DNA of 64,000 nucleotides from Limihaloglobus sulfuriphilus (GCF_001999965.1 NZ_CP019646.1:1674001-1738000), one strand, 5' to 3'; shown: positions 46,540 to 57,044, counted from the first letter of the stretch. Notes: generated by a model from the letters alone, not told the origin. Numbers and translations are program-made.

Positions 46540-47706
46540 ATGAGATTAAAAATGAGTATTCAATCCAAAAATAATTTGGCCTATGTTATGACTTACAAAA
46601 ATGTCTTAGCTGACATTAAGCGTAATCGTCTTACCCCGGGGGCAAGGTTAATTCCTATTACTGAGCTGGCTAAAAAATATGACGTATCTTATATGACAGC
46701 ACAACGTGCTATAAAAATGCTGCAAGACGAAGGTGTTCTTGAAGCTAAAAAAGGCAGTGGAATTTTTATCAAAAATTTAGATAACAAGAATGAAAATGGT
46801 AGCAAAGGCAACGGTTTTTCATATTCACCGAATAATATAACGAGTAATATTCAAGACAAGTCTGCCGTCAAGAGCATTAGTATAGTTCTACCTTTTTGGC
46901 TTTCATGGCATGGAAAAGCCGCCGTTTACTCAACAGTAAGAGGATTCATGGAAATCAGCCAAAAACAGGGCTGGAAAACTGACTTAATTACCAAGGACGG
47001 AAATTTTGTTGATCTGAAATTTTCTCAGAAAATAATAGACAGGGATGTTGATGGATTGTTGTGGATTGCTCCTAATCCTTGGGACATAACAAATATTGTA
47101 AGACTGATTGACAAAGGCATTGAGGTGATACCTACAGGCAGAGGTTTCCCGGACATTCCTCTGGACGCTGTAGAAATTGATTTATTGGATCTGGGGTCTC
47201 AAATTGTTAACTTTTGTATTTCTAAAGAACACGATAAAATTCTAATATTGTCAGGAAATATCGAAGAACCATTTTTAGACACAATATCTGCAACAATAGT
47301 CAAAGGAATAAAAAATGAATTGCAAACCAGAAATATAAACCTGTCAGATAATGTAGTGTGCCAGGCCTGCATGCCTCCTGAAGATCTGAAACATGCCAAA
47401 CTGGCTATAGAAGAGCACGCAGATGCTAATGCCATAATTTGTATGAGCGAAACGATTTTTCCTGCTATTGAAGATTTAGATAAAAGGAATTTTTACAAAG
47501 ACCCTTCCTCTATTGTGATAATAAATTGTACCGGCGAACACGGCCATAATCCAGATTATGTGGGCAGAATCCCAGTTGTTAAAATTAGTCGACCATATGA
47601 AGACATTGGCCGTGCTGCGGGGCTAAGGCTCTTAAATAAGTGGCAGGGGGAAAAACCCAATGGTTTAGATTTAAAGGCTAAAATGATTATACCAGATTCT
47701 CTATAG
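46540..47706 (+). CDS. GntR/LacI hybrid (AraR-like) transcriptional regulator
   Basis: The 388-residue protein has a GntR-type winged helix at the N-terminus ('RLIPITELAKKYDVSYMTAQRAIKMLQDEGVLEAKKGSGIFI', about 30-75 in pieces) and a LacI-type sugar-sensing domain (about 105-388). This is the AraR architecture. It is flanked by IS debris and next to broken glycoside-hydrolase genes, so it is probably the surviving regulator of a decaying sugar locus. An alternative start lies at 46552. Confidence 0.88.
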   Translation: MRLKMSIQSKNNLAYVMTYKNVLADIKRNRLTPGARLIPITELAKKYDVSYMTAQRAIKMLQDEGVLEAKKGSGIFIKNLDNKNENGSKGNGFSYSPNNITSNIQDKSAVKSISIVLPFWLSWHGKAAVYSTVRGFMEISQKQGWKTDLITKDGNFVDLKFSQKIIDRDVDGLLWIAPNPWDITNIVRLIDKGIEVIPTGRGFPDIPLDAVEIDLLDLGSQIVNFCISKEHDKILILSGNIEEPFLDTISATIVKGIKNELQTRNINLSDNVVCQACMPPEDLKHAKLAIEEHADANAIICMSETIFPAIEDLDKRNFYKDPSSIVIINCTGEHGHNPDYVGRIPVVKISRPYEDIGRAAGLRLLNKWQGEKPNGLDLKAKMIIPDSL

Positions 47707-47796
47707 AATCTTCCGGAACGAACTGCTTCTTTTTCTTCTGAGCCTAACCCATTTTCGCTAATCTTCCGATAACTTATATAAATAATCACGGCTGTA

Positions 47797-48255
47797 TTAA
47801 AAACTTATTTCTATCATTTCCATTGTTTCTAAACAAGGAATTTCAAACTCCATTTCTGGACCAACCATTACATAATGGATTTCTTTTGAATCGGAGACCT
47901 TTCTGCAGATTTTTGGGGTTTTGCCTTGGGAAAGATTTATTGAAATCTTTAAATCAAAAACAGGTATATTAGGTAAATCATGCTGATAGTTGACTAAACA
48001 CAGAAGAAATGTTTTTTCTTCCATACTTTCTAACAAGGTAATCTCAACATTTGCCGGCGCGTTTGTTTTGATTGAAGAATTAATATACTTTTTGAATAAT
48101 GCTTCGCCGAAGAACTGCTGTGTATTATTTTGCAGAGCAAGTAAAGCAGAATATATATATATACATTTTCCCTTACCATAATCATTTATTGTCATTCCTG
48201 GATGTTTTTTCAAAGGGCCAGGGGGATTGCTGTGAATCGAAGCATAATTATCTGA
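47797..48255 (-). pseudogene. C-terminal fragment of a glycoside hydrolase (GH42/beta-galactosidase-like)
   Basis: About 150 residues: H-P-G-M-T-I-N-D-Y-G-K-G-K-C-I-Y-I and later 'LLCLVNYQHDLP' with a terminal beta-sandwich. This pattern is typical of the trimerisation and C-terminal domains of large Planctomycete beta-galactosidase/alpha-fucosidase-like proteins. The upstream catalytic part is missing: the frame enters IS-derived repeats at about 48260, which add the apparent N-terminus. The family is inferred from pattern only. Confidence 0.5.
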
Positions 48256-48259
48256 ATCA

Positions 48260-48325
48260 CGTGCTATCCAAAAACTCATATCTCCGCGTGCTGTCCAAAA
48301 ACTCATAGCTCCGCCCATTATTACC
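48260..48325. repeat. Short IS-end repeat, duplicated in tandem
   Basis: The unit GTGCTATCCAAAAACTCAT plus ATCTCCG occurs twice in tandem (the second with TGTCC) and once more at 58796-58822, each time followed by ATTATTACCTGTCA. Both sites truncate a gene (the GH fragment here, an integrase there), so this is a solo end of an otherwise lost element. Confidence 0.6.
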
Positions 48326-49546
48326 TGTCAAGGCCGCAAAAAAATCAAGCAGCCCTTCTGTAACTTTTTAAAAGCCCACCGAGGAAATCTTTTCTTGCTA
48401 CCATAGCGTGCTTAAAACTTATCTTACTGCCGCCCTTCGACTTTTTATTATACTCATCTGGAATTTTGTTATTGATCCCCTGGTGCGGACGGTGACTGTT
48501 GAAATATGCTGTATAACAATTCAATACGTGTTGAAGATGACTCAAACCAAATATAAGCAGATGATCCAAACAACCTCTTTTGCAACTGAGCACATACCTT
48601 TCCGAATGAGAATTTGCGTTAGGTGCCTGGTAAGGCGTCTTAACCGTATCTACGCCGGATGACTTTAATATCATATCCATATCATCAGGATACAAAACAT
48701 CATTATCTCGAAGAAAGAAACGCGGTTCAATCCCCAAATCTTCGCACTCCCAGAGCACGTGGCGCGTTTGCTGTTTGAGCCAGTCGTTTGTTGGAGAAAA
48801 AGTCGCATTTGTGAACACAACTCTCCTGGTTTGAAGATGAAGCACAAAGAAAACATAAGCCGTTCTCAAACCTCGAAATGTCCACACTTCCTTTTGAAAC
48901 ATATCAGCACACAAAAAGACTCCTTCATGCCTGGATAGAAACTCACGCCATGGCAAACCTTTCCGCTCTGGTGACGGCGGCAGTCCATTACGTATCAGGA
49001 TGTTCGCTACACTCGTTTTCGATATTTCTATTTCCAGTTTTTTGAGCTCTCCCTGAATACGTTTATAGCCCCACTCGTTTTCACGGGCCATCCTGCAGAC
49101 TATCTGTTCGATATCAACATCGATACGAGGCCTTCCGGGCTTTCTTTTCCTTCGATCTGAATAATCCCACTTCTGCTTCTCAAGTCTCCTCTACCAGGCA
49201 AGAATCGTTTTGGGCTTGACAATACTTACCACCTGCTCCATCAGGTCCCTGCCCAATGCCAAAGCCGCCTCAACCAAGCTTCGCCGTTCATCATCATTAA
49301 AAATAATCCGTTTCTTGATTTTAGATTTGAGAATCTTGTTTTCCAAGCGAAGATACTCGTTCTGAAGTGTCAATTCCCTGCACAATAAACGCGTGATCGT
49401 AGCTATTACCGGAATTGTAAGCCATTTCTTAGATATAGTTGTGTTATTAAAATCTTCCATGAAAAAATAATAACATAAAACGTTGACTGTTCAATAATTA
49501 AATGATATAATATCAGCATAATTCAAGAGAGCTATGAATATTTTTA
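48326..49546 (-). mobile_element. Integrase-core IS (IS481/IS3-like), copy 1
   Basis: The ends are estimated by comparison with copy 2 (60583-61409): both begin TGTCAAGGCCGC and end with the block AGCTATGAATATTT. No target duplication could be fixed. About 1.2 kb. Confidence 0.65.
48345..49460 (-). pseudogene. Integrase-core transposase, copy 1, broken by an amber codon
   Basis: The reading frame from M-E-D-F-N-N (49460) stops after 'KPKTILAW' at a TAG, where copy 2 has CAG (Gln), then continues in the same frame to the C-terminus L-K-S-Y-R-R-A-A. The catalytic region is complete: D in 'FLCADMF', D in 'FFLRDNDVLYPDD' and E in 'NANSHSERYV'. A restart at 49091 would give a 248-residue protein without the DNA-binding part. 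Confidence 0.85.
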
Positions 49547-49572
49547 CCACACGCCATAAAATCTCAAAAACC

Positions 49573-49590
49573 CTTACAAACGGAATTGCT
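49573..49590. repeat. Solo end of the IS1182-like element
   Basis: CTTACAAACGGAATTGCT is the inverted terminal sequence of the element at 58843-60576. It lies 8 bases beyond the GH32 stop, so an element or its remnant abuts the 3' end of that gene. Confidence 0.65.
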
Positions 49591-49598
49591 CCGCATCG

Positions 49599-51807
49599 TT
49601 ATTTATCATCCCGAGCAATCATTTTTTTCCAAATTGATTTCAACTCAACAATTTCCAAATATTTCAGCCGTGTATTTCCTCCACGGCTGATAACCTTGAA
49701 TACCGGCTCTTTATCAACAAGATAAGTGCCCATCGGGAAATAGTAGCGGCCGCCATTGACAAAAACTTCAACCATTGTTCTGTCGACGAGGATTTCAAAA
49801 GACACATTTCCATCTGTTGAATTTAGAGGAGCAGTATATGGATTGGAAAAATGTCCTGGCCCGATATCGTTTTCAGGTCCTGTGCAAATAACCTGCCGGG
49901 TCTTAGCATCGTATTTAATCTCGTATTCCCTGCAAATCAAAGCGAATGATTCGGCATTATCCACCTTAAAATGAGCATTTATACGAAACAATTCACCTTT
50001 AATTCCGGATAATGACTTAACACCGTTAATTGTTTCATTTTTCCAGGAATGTTTTTTCTGATGGAGGTTGTGAATTTCTTCAACCGGCACTGCAAACATC
50101 CGAATACCATCTGTCGTGGTTTTCAAACTCAGTTCTATCGGAAATGTAACCATCTGATTATAAGGCATTCCCGGCATAGGAACCCGGCCCCAGCCCATCA
50201 TTATGCGCCGGCCGTCTTCTGAGGGAATATTGTTAAAGGCCTGAGACGCGTAGAAGGCATTGCCATAGTTAAATTTAAGGCTTTTTGTTTCAGGCTTAAA
50301 CTCCTTACCGTCGAACGAACCTATCAGGTAATCTGCAGCTGCTCCATAGATCACCCATTTCTTATTGTCTTCGTCACCGTCAACAGGAAGTTCAAATAAC
50401 TCGGGACATTCGTGGAAACATTTAAAGCGGCTGGTATGGGTCCATTTTTTCAGATCAGTAGATGTAAAGAAATCCATGTCGTTTTCTTCAACATAAAGGA
50501 CCATGACCCACTTTTTCGTTGGTTCGTGCCAGATGACCCTCGGGTCGCGGTTACTACCCCGAATATGACCGATTACGGGATTGCCTTCATATTTTAGTAA
50601 AGGTTCTGCCTCTGTCATTACTGTAAGCAATGGCTTGCGTAAAAGGCTTTCCTTTAGACCAGAGATTACGTCCGCCTGCATAGGTATAGAAGCATACGAT
50701 CACATCTTCATCACCTGTTTTAAACCCTGCTGAATTGTGCTTATCAACAACAGCACTTCCCGAGAATATGGTCCCAAGACCATCCGGAGGTATCGCATCA
50801 GCAAGCTCTTGCCAGTGGATCATGTCTTTGCTGACAGCATGACCCCAAGTCATATTGCCCCACGGCCAGCCATAGGGATTGTGCTGATAAAACAGATGAT
50901 ATTCACCGTCATAGTAAACCATACCGTTCGTATCGTTATTCCAGCCCCTGCGTGAGGTAAAATGAACCTGCGGACGAAGCTTCTCTTTATAAAGGTTATC
51001 TTCACCGGGAAATGTATCAGCCTGAAAAATCTTATCAAAACCGGTTTTTCCTACTGGATCATCCATGTCGATTTTAATTGTCGCGTTTTTGCCGTGAAAC
51101 TCGCTGATATCCAGAAAAACCCAATAATCGATTGTTTTATTTGATATTGAAATATCGAATTGACGAACTCTTTTACCGTCGATAATTATATCGATGTATC
51201 TTTTAGGGGCTGAGTTATCAACAGGTAGGTTCAAATATTTCTTTGTCAGATTGAACTCTCTTGTCTTTTCTACATACTGCCTCTTTTTATTGCTTTGATA
51301 AATATGATCGACATTAATGTGCCCCCAACCGCTGGTGTGCTGGTCAACAATCTCTATTTGAGCAGCCTTGCCAATAAAATTCTTCACGTCCCAATTTTCC
51401 CAATCCAGCCCCTCAGAACCGCCGGGGCTATCGTTGGGGCCTGTAGCAGTCCTTACAACCTGACCATCAACTTTCAGATTGATACAGGTTTTGCCGGGAT
51501 GTTTGCCGCCACCGATTAGAAAATTTATATAATCTCGCTTGATTTCAAAAGACGGGGAAACAAGCCTGCCGATGGTTCCATCGCCGTGATAGAACGAATT
51601 GACAAGCCCCTGGCCTTCATATCCAAAAACCTCAAGTTGGTTGGGCAAAGTCCCTTTAGCCGGGCCTTTTCCAAAGGCCTGTCCCTCAACTTTCCATCTA
51701 TCATAATCCTCACCTTCAAAATCGGCAATTAAAATGTCATTTTCAGCCTTTGCATAATTGGCAAAAACAGTACATATAGTACACAATACAAAAATTTGCT
51801 TTTTCAT
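49599..51807 (-). pseudogene. GH32 fructan hydrolase (levanase/invertase-like) with a single frameshift
   Basis: The first frame (51807-50587) has a signal peptide, a ~170-residue N-terminal beta domain and the GH32 nucleophile motif W-N-N-D-T-N-G (about 287). It ends F-T-K-I and a stop. The second frame resumes at K-Y-E-G-N-P-V-I-G and holds R-D-P (transition-state stabiliser), H-E-C-P (acid/base Glu) and the C-terminal beta-sandwich to 'ELKSIWKK'. One extra A in an AAAA run (near 50596-50600) separates them. All three catalytic acids survive, so it is a recent mutation, a sequencing error or slippage. Confidence 0.85.
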
Positions 51808-51940
51808 GATTAACTCATTATCTATACAATCTTAAAAATACTCAAATCAATAGCTGATAATATGATTCTAATTTTAATGCTCAACCGGTTTATATCGCAA
51901 TCTCTATATGAAACCAGGCGCGCTGGCTTAACAAGTACAT

Positions 51941-52048
51941 GTGTTATTAAAATCTTTCATGACAAAATAATAACATAAAAGCTTGTCTGCCCAAAAATTA
52001 AATGATATAATATCAGCATGATTCGAGAGAGCTATGAATATTTGTACA
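51941..52048. repeat. Solo end of the integrase-core IS
   Basis: The 108 bases from GTGTTATTAAAATCTTTCAT to AATATTTGTACAC match the upstream ends of copies 1 and 2 (49436-49546 and 61301-61409). No transposase follows. ACAAGTAC occurs on both sides (51931 and 52057 areas), as beside left ends of the rve-type IS. Confidence 0.65.
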
Positions 52049-52093
52049 CTAAGCGATTGACAAGTACAACAGTTCTCCGGACTACAGTTTCAT

Positions 52094-55072
52094 CTAATTT
52101 TGATTAAGCCAATATTCTGCTAAAACAGAAAAATCATTTAAATTAACTATGTCCGGATTATTCGGATTGAACACGTCTGCATCACCCATTTTAGGAGATA
52201 TATTGGCAGGTGAACACAGCGGAAAGTAAAATACCGGTCCTTCACGGCAGCCCATAATCTCCTCGATCTGGACCTCTGTCAAAACACGATCATAAATGCG
52301 AATATCATCAACCACAGCGTACTGTAATGCTTCGGTAATATCATTCCATTGGCTATCTGTTCGAGCTCCGATGCGAATGCTATGAGCACCGTTAAAACCA
52401 AATTGAATTCCTCCGCCAGTAGCATAGAGATCACCATTGATATAGACGGCAGTTGCATCCTTATCACCTGTAAACACAAAATGTGTCCATACATTCTTGT
52501 AATTGTCCTGATTAAAAGATGCACTAAGCACTCTTCTGGTGTCACCAAACCAGAGATAGCCGTTCTTCCACGTAGCCTGGAATTTCATGGTGCCTCCAAG
52601 TGAATCCGATCCATGAAAAAAGACCCCCCGATTCTTAACAGCACTATCTGCATAGTTATATAACCAGCAGCTAAAGGTTGCTTCATTACCAAGATAACGC
52701 TTGCCCAGATTTTGTAATGCAAAACTTGGGGAGATGCCAATACAGTTTGTCGTATCACTCAAATCCAGTGCCCCGAAACCATCGACAGGATCATCCGGAC
52801 AAGGACTGTCAGACCAGGAGACAGACGATGGTACTTGACCATCTACCCTGGATACGTTACAACTGTTGCCTTCGCCGGAAGAATCCGAAAGTGTAACGTA
52901 GCCAGCATAACCTGTTTCTTCCAGCTTAAGATGCAGCACAGGAGTTATAGTCAGACCATCACTTCTAAGCCAATCTCCTGCAAAAGTCAGAAGATCATCG
53001 AAGTTATAGCTGGGAACTGTACCGATTTTAAACGCAAACAGCTTGGCATCGGTAAGATAAAACTTAAGGCGTATTGCCTGACCTACAAGAGTAGAAAGAT
53101 CGGATATACTTCCCCACTGCGGCACCAGATTCAGCTCATCAACATTGTTATATACATTTGCATCAGCCGCAGCAAAACCGGACACCGGTACACTGTTTTC
53201 GTCCAGCACTTCGACATAGAAACTGCCGCCGGTGGCATCAACGTTCACCTTAAGTGTCTCGCCTTCCAATATAAACGGCTTGGTTACAACTGTACCGGAT
53301 CCGCTTTCTGCCTCAAGGGCAACTAATCTGTCCCGAGACCAGGTAGCACGGCCGGCGGTGATTTCTCCCTGAAGTCCATGCTCGTACTGGGTTCCTGTAT
53401 AATACGCAATTAGTTCATCATTTTGGAGGAAAGCACCATTGGCTGTCATCATGATCATCCCGCCATCATAAGAGCCATTTGGGCCCAGTGAAATAACCGG
53501 CTGGCGATCTTCCAGGCGATGCCACACAAGGCCGTCACGACTATAAACTAATTGCGCCTCTATTGGGCCATCATGGAAGCAAGCTTGAGGGTCGATGACA
53601 TCGAATACATGAAGAAACCCGAAAATCAAACAATTATCTCCATAGACAAATGGTGTCATACCATAGAATTGTGTATCCGGGTCATCCTGAGCATCCGGGT
53701 TGATATATGTTTTGTCAACCCAATTTGTAAGATCTTTACCACCAGTGCGCAATGCCACAGCAACCCTCTTACCTTGTGGGTCTCCTTCGCAATCTATGTA
53801 CTGATGATCAGGATCCGTAGAAGGTTCTATGCTGCCTGCAACGTAATAGTCAAGCCACGGAACATAACAGGCGTTAAAAGCACCTTCATTGTAACGATCA
53901 GATGCCTGCTTGGGCTCAGACCAGTGTATGCCGTCAGGCGAATAGCAAACCCTGATATCGTGGAAACGCCGCATGAAACCAATGGCCTTGTATCGTTTTT
54001 GCGGGTCGGATTCTTCCGGGTCAAGGAATACACTGGCGCCGTGAAAATCAAGCATGATATTGTTCTCGGGATCCCCGGCAAAGTGAACAAGACCCAGATT
54101 CGGTCGGTCCCAATGTATGCCATCTCTGCTAACAGCATACGATGTCAAATCATAGTGGATATTTTCACCCGGTAAATTCAGTTCAGGAATTTCTACAGAA
54201 GTTGACTCACCGATGCGACCCATGTACCACATTCGATACTGTTCCACAAGCGAGTCGTACAACACCGTTCCATAGAGGAGAATTCGCTTATCACCACCAC
54301 TTTCCTCCCAGGGGTATTCACCAACCATGACGGGGTCATCCATTCTCGATGCCTGCTGTGCTTTCCGTACTACATTTTGCCGCTGATCAATAACGAAATC
54401 GTCAACAAAGAGTTGAGTTTGAAACCCAATGTCGATGTTGCCTGCATTGACTTCAAACTCTACCATGTTGTAATAACCAATCCCGGAACCTCCACCAGAG
54501 CCCGATCCAAAGGCAACTGTGCCAGCTAAGAAGGTGCCATTCCATCCAGCAAAGTTACTAATCTGCTCTGTGCCATCAACAAACAAATCTGCTGAGCCGG
54601 TTGCAGAGTCGTAAATTACTTCATACAAATGCCATCCATCATCCAGACCGGTTAGTGTTGCAGATGGACCGCCTATAAAAGCAACAACCGGTGTTCCAGC
54701 AGTGGCTCCAAACTGTAGGATAAAACCCAATGATCCAAAGTTTACACCGGTAAGGATAGCATCATTGAGAGATTGATCTGCGGCAGGTGTTCTGACACGA
54801 GCACTGAGAGTCCAACCATTAGTTTGAGCATCATTTATTTGTGCAGTTGTCAACGCCACGTCGTATCCACCTTCCTGGCTTCCACCGGTGTCTTCAACCT
54901 TCCAGGCATCAAGGCCCATACTATTAATGGAACCAGAATCAAAAGGACCACGAAAAACACTCCATCCCTCTGTTTCCGGATCAATCGCTCCCTGATGCAT
55001 CGCAGCAATCTCTGCATATGCCGGACCGGCTAATAATACACAACATAAAACTGTTAATGTTATAATTCTCAT
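52094..55072 (-). CDS. Secreted five-bladed-propeller glycosidase-like protein with LamG domains and dockerin-like tail
   Basis: The 992-residue protein has a signal peptide (1-20), an N-terminal LamG-like domain (about 25-210), a GH32/GH43-like propeller (about 215-600: 'YAVSRDGIHWDRPNLGL', 'VCYSPDGIHWSEPKQA', 'LVYSRDGLVWHRLED'), a beta domain (about 605-715), a second LamG (about 730-940) and a tail with D-A-D-V-F-N-P-N-N-P-D-I-V-N and E-Y-W-L. The repeated S-x-D-G-x-x-W units mark the blades. Catalytic acids are not certain. It may act on or bind the same glycan as the adjacent GH32. Confidence 0.8.
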   Translation of the reverse strand: MRIITLTVLCCVLLAGPAYAEIAAMHQGAIDPETEGWSVFRGPFDSGSINSMGLDAWKVEDTGGSQEGGYDVALTTAQINDAQTNGWTLSARVRTPAADQSLNDAILTGVNFGSLGFILQFGATAGTPVVAFIGGPSATLTGLDDGWHLYEVIYDSATGSADLFVDGTEQISNFAGWNGTFLAGTVAFGSGSGGGSGIGYYNMVEFEVNAGNIDIGFQTQLFVDDFVIDQRQNVVRKAQQASRMDDPVMVGEYPWEESGGDKRILLYGTVLYDSLVEQYRMWYMGRIGESTSVEIPELNLPGENIHYDLTSYAVSRDGIHWDRPNLGLVHFAGDPENNIMLDFHGASVFLDPEESDPQKRYKAIGFMRRFHDIRVCYSPDGIHWSEPKQASDRYNEGAFNACYVPWLDYYVAGSIEPSTDPDHQYIDCEGDPQGKRVAVALRTGGKDLTNWVDKTYINPDAQDDPDTQFYGMTPFVYGDNCLIFGFLHVFDVIDPQACFHDGPIEAQLVYSRDGLVWHRLEDRQPVISLGPNGSYDGGMIMMTANGAFLQNDELIAYYTGTQYEHGLQGEITAGRATWSRDRLVALEAESGSGTVVTKPFILEGETLKVNVDATGGSFYVEVLDENSVPVSGFAAADANVYNNVDELNLVPQWGSISDLSTLVGQAIRLKFYLTDAKLFAFKIGTVPSYNFDDLLTFAGDWLRSDGLTITPVLHLKLEETGYAGYVTLSDSSGEGNSCNVSRVDGQVPSSVSWSDSPCPDDPVDGFGALDLSDTTNCIGISPSFALQNLGKRYLGNEATFSCWLYNYADSAVKNRGVFFHGSDSLGGTMKFQATWKNGYLWFGDTRRVLSASFNQDNYKNVWTHFVFTGDKDATAVYINGDLYATGGGIQFGFNGAHSIRIGARTDSQWNDITEALQYAVVDDIRIYDRVLTEVQIEEIMGCREGPVFYFPLCSPANISPKMGDADVFNPNNPDIVNLNDFSVLAEYWLNQN

Positions 55073-55140
55073 ATTAATCCTACTATATTTAAATAGAAAA
55101 AAGTTCTTTATTTATCAATCTTTATAAACACTCTCAGGTT

Positions 55141-55205
55141 CATAAGTGACTGTTTTTCAATAAGATAGGCATAGTTCGATTAGTGGCCCTACGACAGCTT
55201 GACAA
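55141..55205. repeat. Solo left end of the rve-type IS
   Basis: CATAAGTGACTGTTTTTCAA through AGTGGCCC to CTTGACAA, then GTAC, resembles the left ends at 30417-30482 and 45183-45246. No right end or transposase lies next to it. Confidence 0.6.
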
Positions 55206-55268
55206 GTACATATTGTCTCGGAGTTTGTTGATTTTTATAATCATTCGCGGCCGCATCAATCTTTAGAC

Positions 55269-55364
55269 CACAATATGATTGAACCCTTGCCTCAGGGTCA
55301 AGGTGAGATTGAATGCATCGAGCATCTTGGCGGACTGTTAAAATCCTACAGGAGAGCCTCGTAA
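55269..55364 (+). pseudogene. C-terminal remnant of an integrase-core transposase
   Basis: The plus strand ends L-G-G-L-L-K-S-Y-R-R-A-S and a stop, matching the C-terminus of the transposase at 48345 (L-G-G-L-L-K-S-Y-R-R-A-A). The preceding ~20 residues differ, so it is from a related element. Everything upstream is lost. Confidence 0.6.
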
Positions 55365-55453
55365 TTATATGAGTTAAAATTGAATATTGTTATTTCAGGA
55401 GTGTATATATTCACTGAGCAGAAAGTCCGTTTAAACATAGACAACTCTAAAAA

Positions 55454-55493
55454 GAGCCGCCCTTTTCGAGAATATTTATTCTTGAAGAGGCTC
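55454..55493 (+). terminator. Possible intrinsic terminator
   Basis: GAGCC (55454) pairs with GGCTC (55489) around an inner AGAATA/TATTCT hairpin, and ATTTTG follows. It lies just before the second IS30 copy. The inner part resembles the LacI operator half-sites, but the hairpin explanation is simpler. Confidence 0.4.
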
Positions 55494-55507
55494 ATTTTGT
55501 CATGTTC

Positions 55508-56626
55508 AGCGGATTCAACTCATAAGTGCAATTAAGTCGCCAAAATTGTGGTGAGCTGGTATACTCTCTCACTGAATTATGGTGACCTCAACGAAAGGAA
55601 CACTTATGAGAGCGTACAAGCAGCTCACCGAAGACGATCGTATCGAAATATATGCCATGAAGCAAGCAGGAAATCAACAAAAACAAATAGCTGCGGCGTT
55701 GGGCGTTTCTCCCAGCACGATCAGCAGGGAACTGGCCCGCAATACAGGTCTGCGGGGCTATCGCCCTAAGCAGGCCCAGCAAAAGGCTTTATATCGACGG
55801 ATGGCCGCCCGTAAAGCAGTCAAAATGAAGCCGGAGACGATAGAATACATTGAATCCCGCCTCCGGCAGCAACATTCGCCGGAGCAGATCGCAAAACGCA
55901 TGAAAACCGATCCCCACTGGCAGGGGCCGGCCGTCAGTCATGAGCGGATTTACCAGCACATTTGGCAGGATAAAGCCCGGGGAGAAACCCTGTATACCCA
56001 TCTGCGGATTGCCGGGACCAAACAAAGAAGAAAACGAAGAAACAGCCGGGACCGGCGTGGAACGATCAAAAACAGGGTTGGTATCGAAAAACGCCCACCG
56101 GTTGTAGAGAGAAAAAACCGCATCGGGGACTGGGAAGGCGACACCGTCGTGGGGAAAAACCATCAGGGAGCCCTGGTAACCCTGGTTGACCGCAAAAGCA
56201 AGCTGACGCTGATCGGTAAGGTAGATCGTTATACCGCCGAAGCGGTTGAACGGACCATTATCGCCCTGATCGGCACGCTGCCCCGACGAACCTATACACT
56301 GACAGTGGACAATGGCAAAGAATTTTCAAACCATGAATCTATTGCCCATAACCTTAAAATTAAGGTCTTCTTTGCCGATCCCTACAGTGCATGGCAGCGG
56401 GGCTTGAATGAGAATACCAATGGCTTGATCCGTCAGTATGTACCAAAAGGAAGTGACATCCGAATGCTGACCAATCAGAAGATTGAGCACATAATGAATC
56501 GACTGAATAATCGACCCAGAAAATCTCTTGGATTTTTAACCCCAAATGAAGTATTCTATAAGAGGAAAAAACTAACAGGATAACAAAACAGGATTTAACT
56601 TAATTGCACTTGGGAGTTGAATCCGC
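55508..56626 (+). mobile_element. IS30-family insertion sequence, copy 2 (1119 bp)
   Basis: It has the same ends and length as copy 1, with GTTC duplicated at 55504-55507 and 56627-56630. The encoded transposase is identical to that of copy 1, so both insertions are recent. Confidence 0.92.
55606..56583 (+). CDS. IS30-family transposase, copy 2
   Basis: Its 325 residues are identical to copy 1 at 43550-44527, with the same ribosome-binding site and DDE residues. It appears functional. Confidence 0.96.
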   Translation: MRAYKQLTEDDRIEIYAMKQAGNQQKQIAAALGVSPSTISRELARNTGLRGYRPKQAQQKALYRRMAARKAVKMKPETIEYIESRLRQQHSPEQIAKRMKTDPHWQGPAVSHERIYQHIWQDKARGETLYTHLRIAGTKQRRKRRNSRDRRGTIKNRVGIEKRPPVVERKNRIGDWEGDTVVGKNHQGALVTLVDRKSKLTLIGKVDRYTAEAVERTIIALIGTLPRRTYTLTVDNGKEFSNHESIAHNLKIKVFFADPYSAWQRGLNENTNGLIRQYVPKGSDIRMLTNQKIEHIMNRLNNRPRKSLGFLTPNEVFYKRKKLTG

Positions 56627-57044
56627 GTTCTGAGATTAAGATGACTTTTGAGACACTACTGAAACAGCATTTTAAAGCCACTGAGATGGCACTGGAGTAT
56701 CCGTTGAAAAGAAAGTGTCTTAGAAGCGAAATATGGAGCGGTAAACAGGCTCAAGTTAATAGAGACTTTCCAAGTATATATGCTAAAGGAACATTTTGAT
56801 TGACACTGCGTCATTATTGCGTCAGTCGCCAGTTGTCAACCACTTGTAGTTCTTGTTATAGTTCACTTGTTAATCACTTGTAACCCTCATTTTTGGCCTA
56901 AAAAACGCATATAAATCATTGTTTTACATGTATTTACAAACTTGAGTTTCGCACTGTCGATCCGAAGATAATATGTAGGCCATATCTCCTCGACATTTGT
57001 TATAATGTCTAAAAAATAAAATTATTAACCTTTTTTCAGGAGAC
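56627..57044. other. Stretch between IS30 and IS110-type gene
   Basis: About 420 bases. The first 170 could be a relic of a coding sequence interrupted by the IS30, but no family is recognised. CACTTGT recurs near 56841-56880. The rest probably belongs to the left end of the IS110-type element, with its promoter and an AGGAG ribosome-binding site before 57045. Confidence 0.4.

Noticed and set aside
48256-48318. Apparent N-terminus of the glycoside-hydrolase fragment
   Set aside because: It is encoded by the duplicated IS-end repeat, so it is not part of the original protein.
50587-50681. Programmed frameshift in the GH32 gene
   Set aside because: Only a four-A run is present, with no slippery heptamer, downstream structure or known precedent in GH32. 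Mutation or sequence error is simpler.
55454-55493. Second LacI operator (CGAGAATATTTATTCTTGA)
   Set aside because: It forms the inner arm of a larger terminator-like hairpin and has a different spacing from the palindrome at 34201.
56617-56799. 60-residue plus-strand open frame
   Set aside because: Its start lies inside the IS30 right end, and composition and context give no support. It is probably a relic interrupted by the IS.
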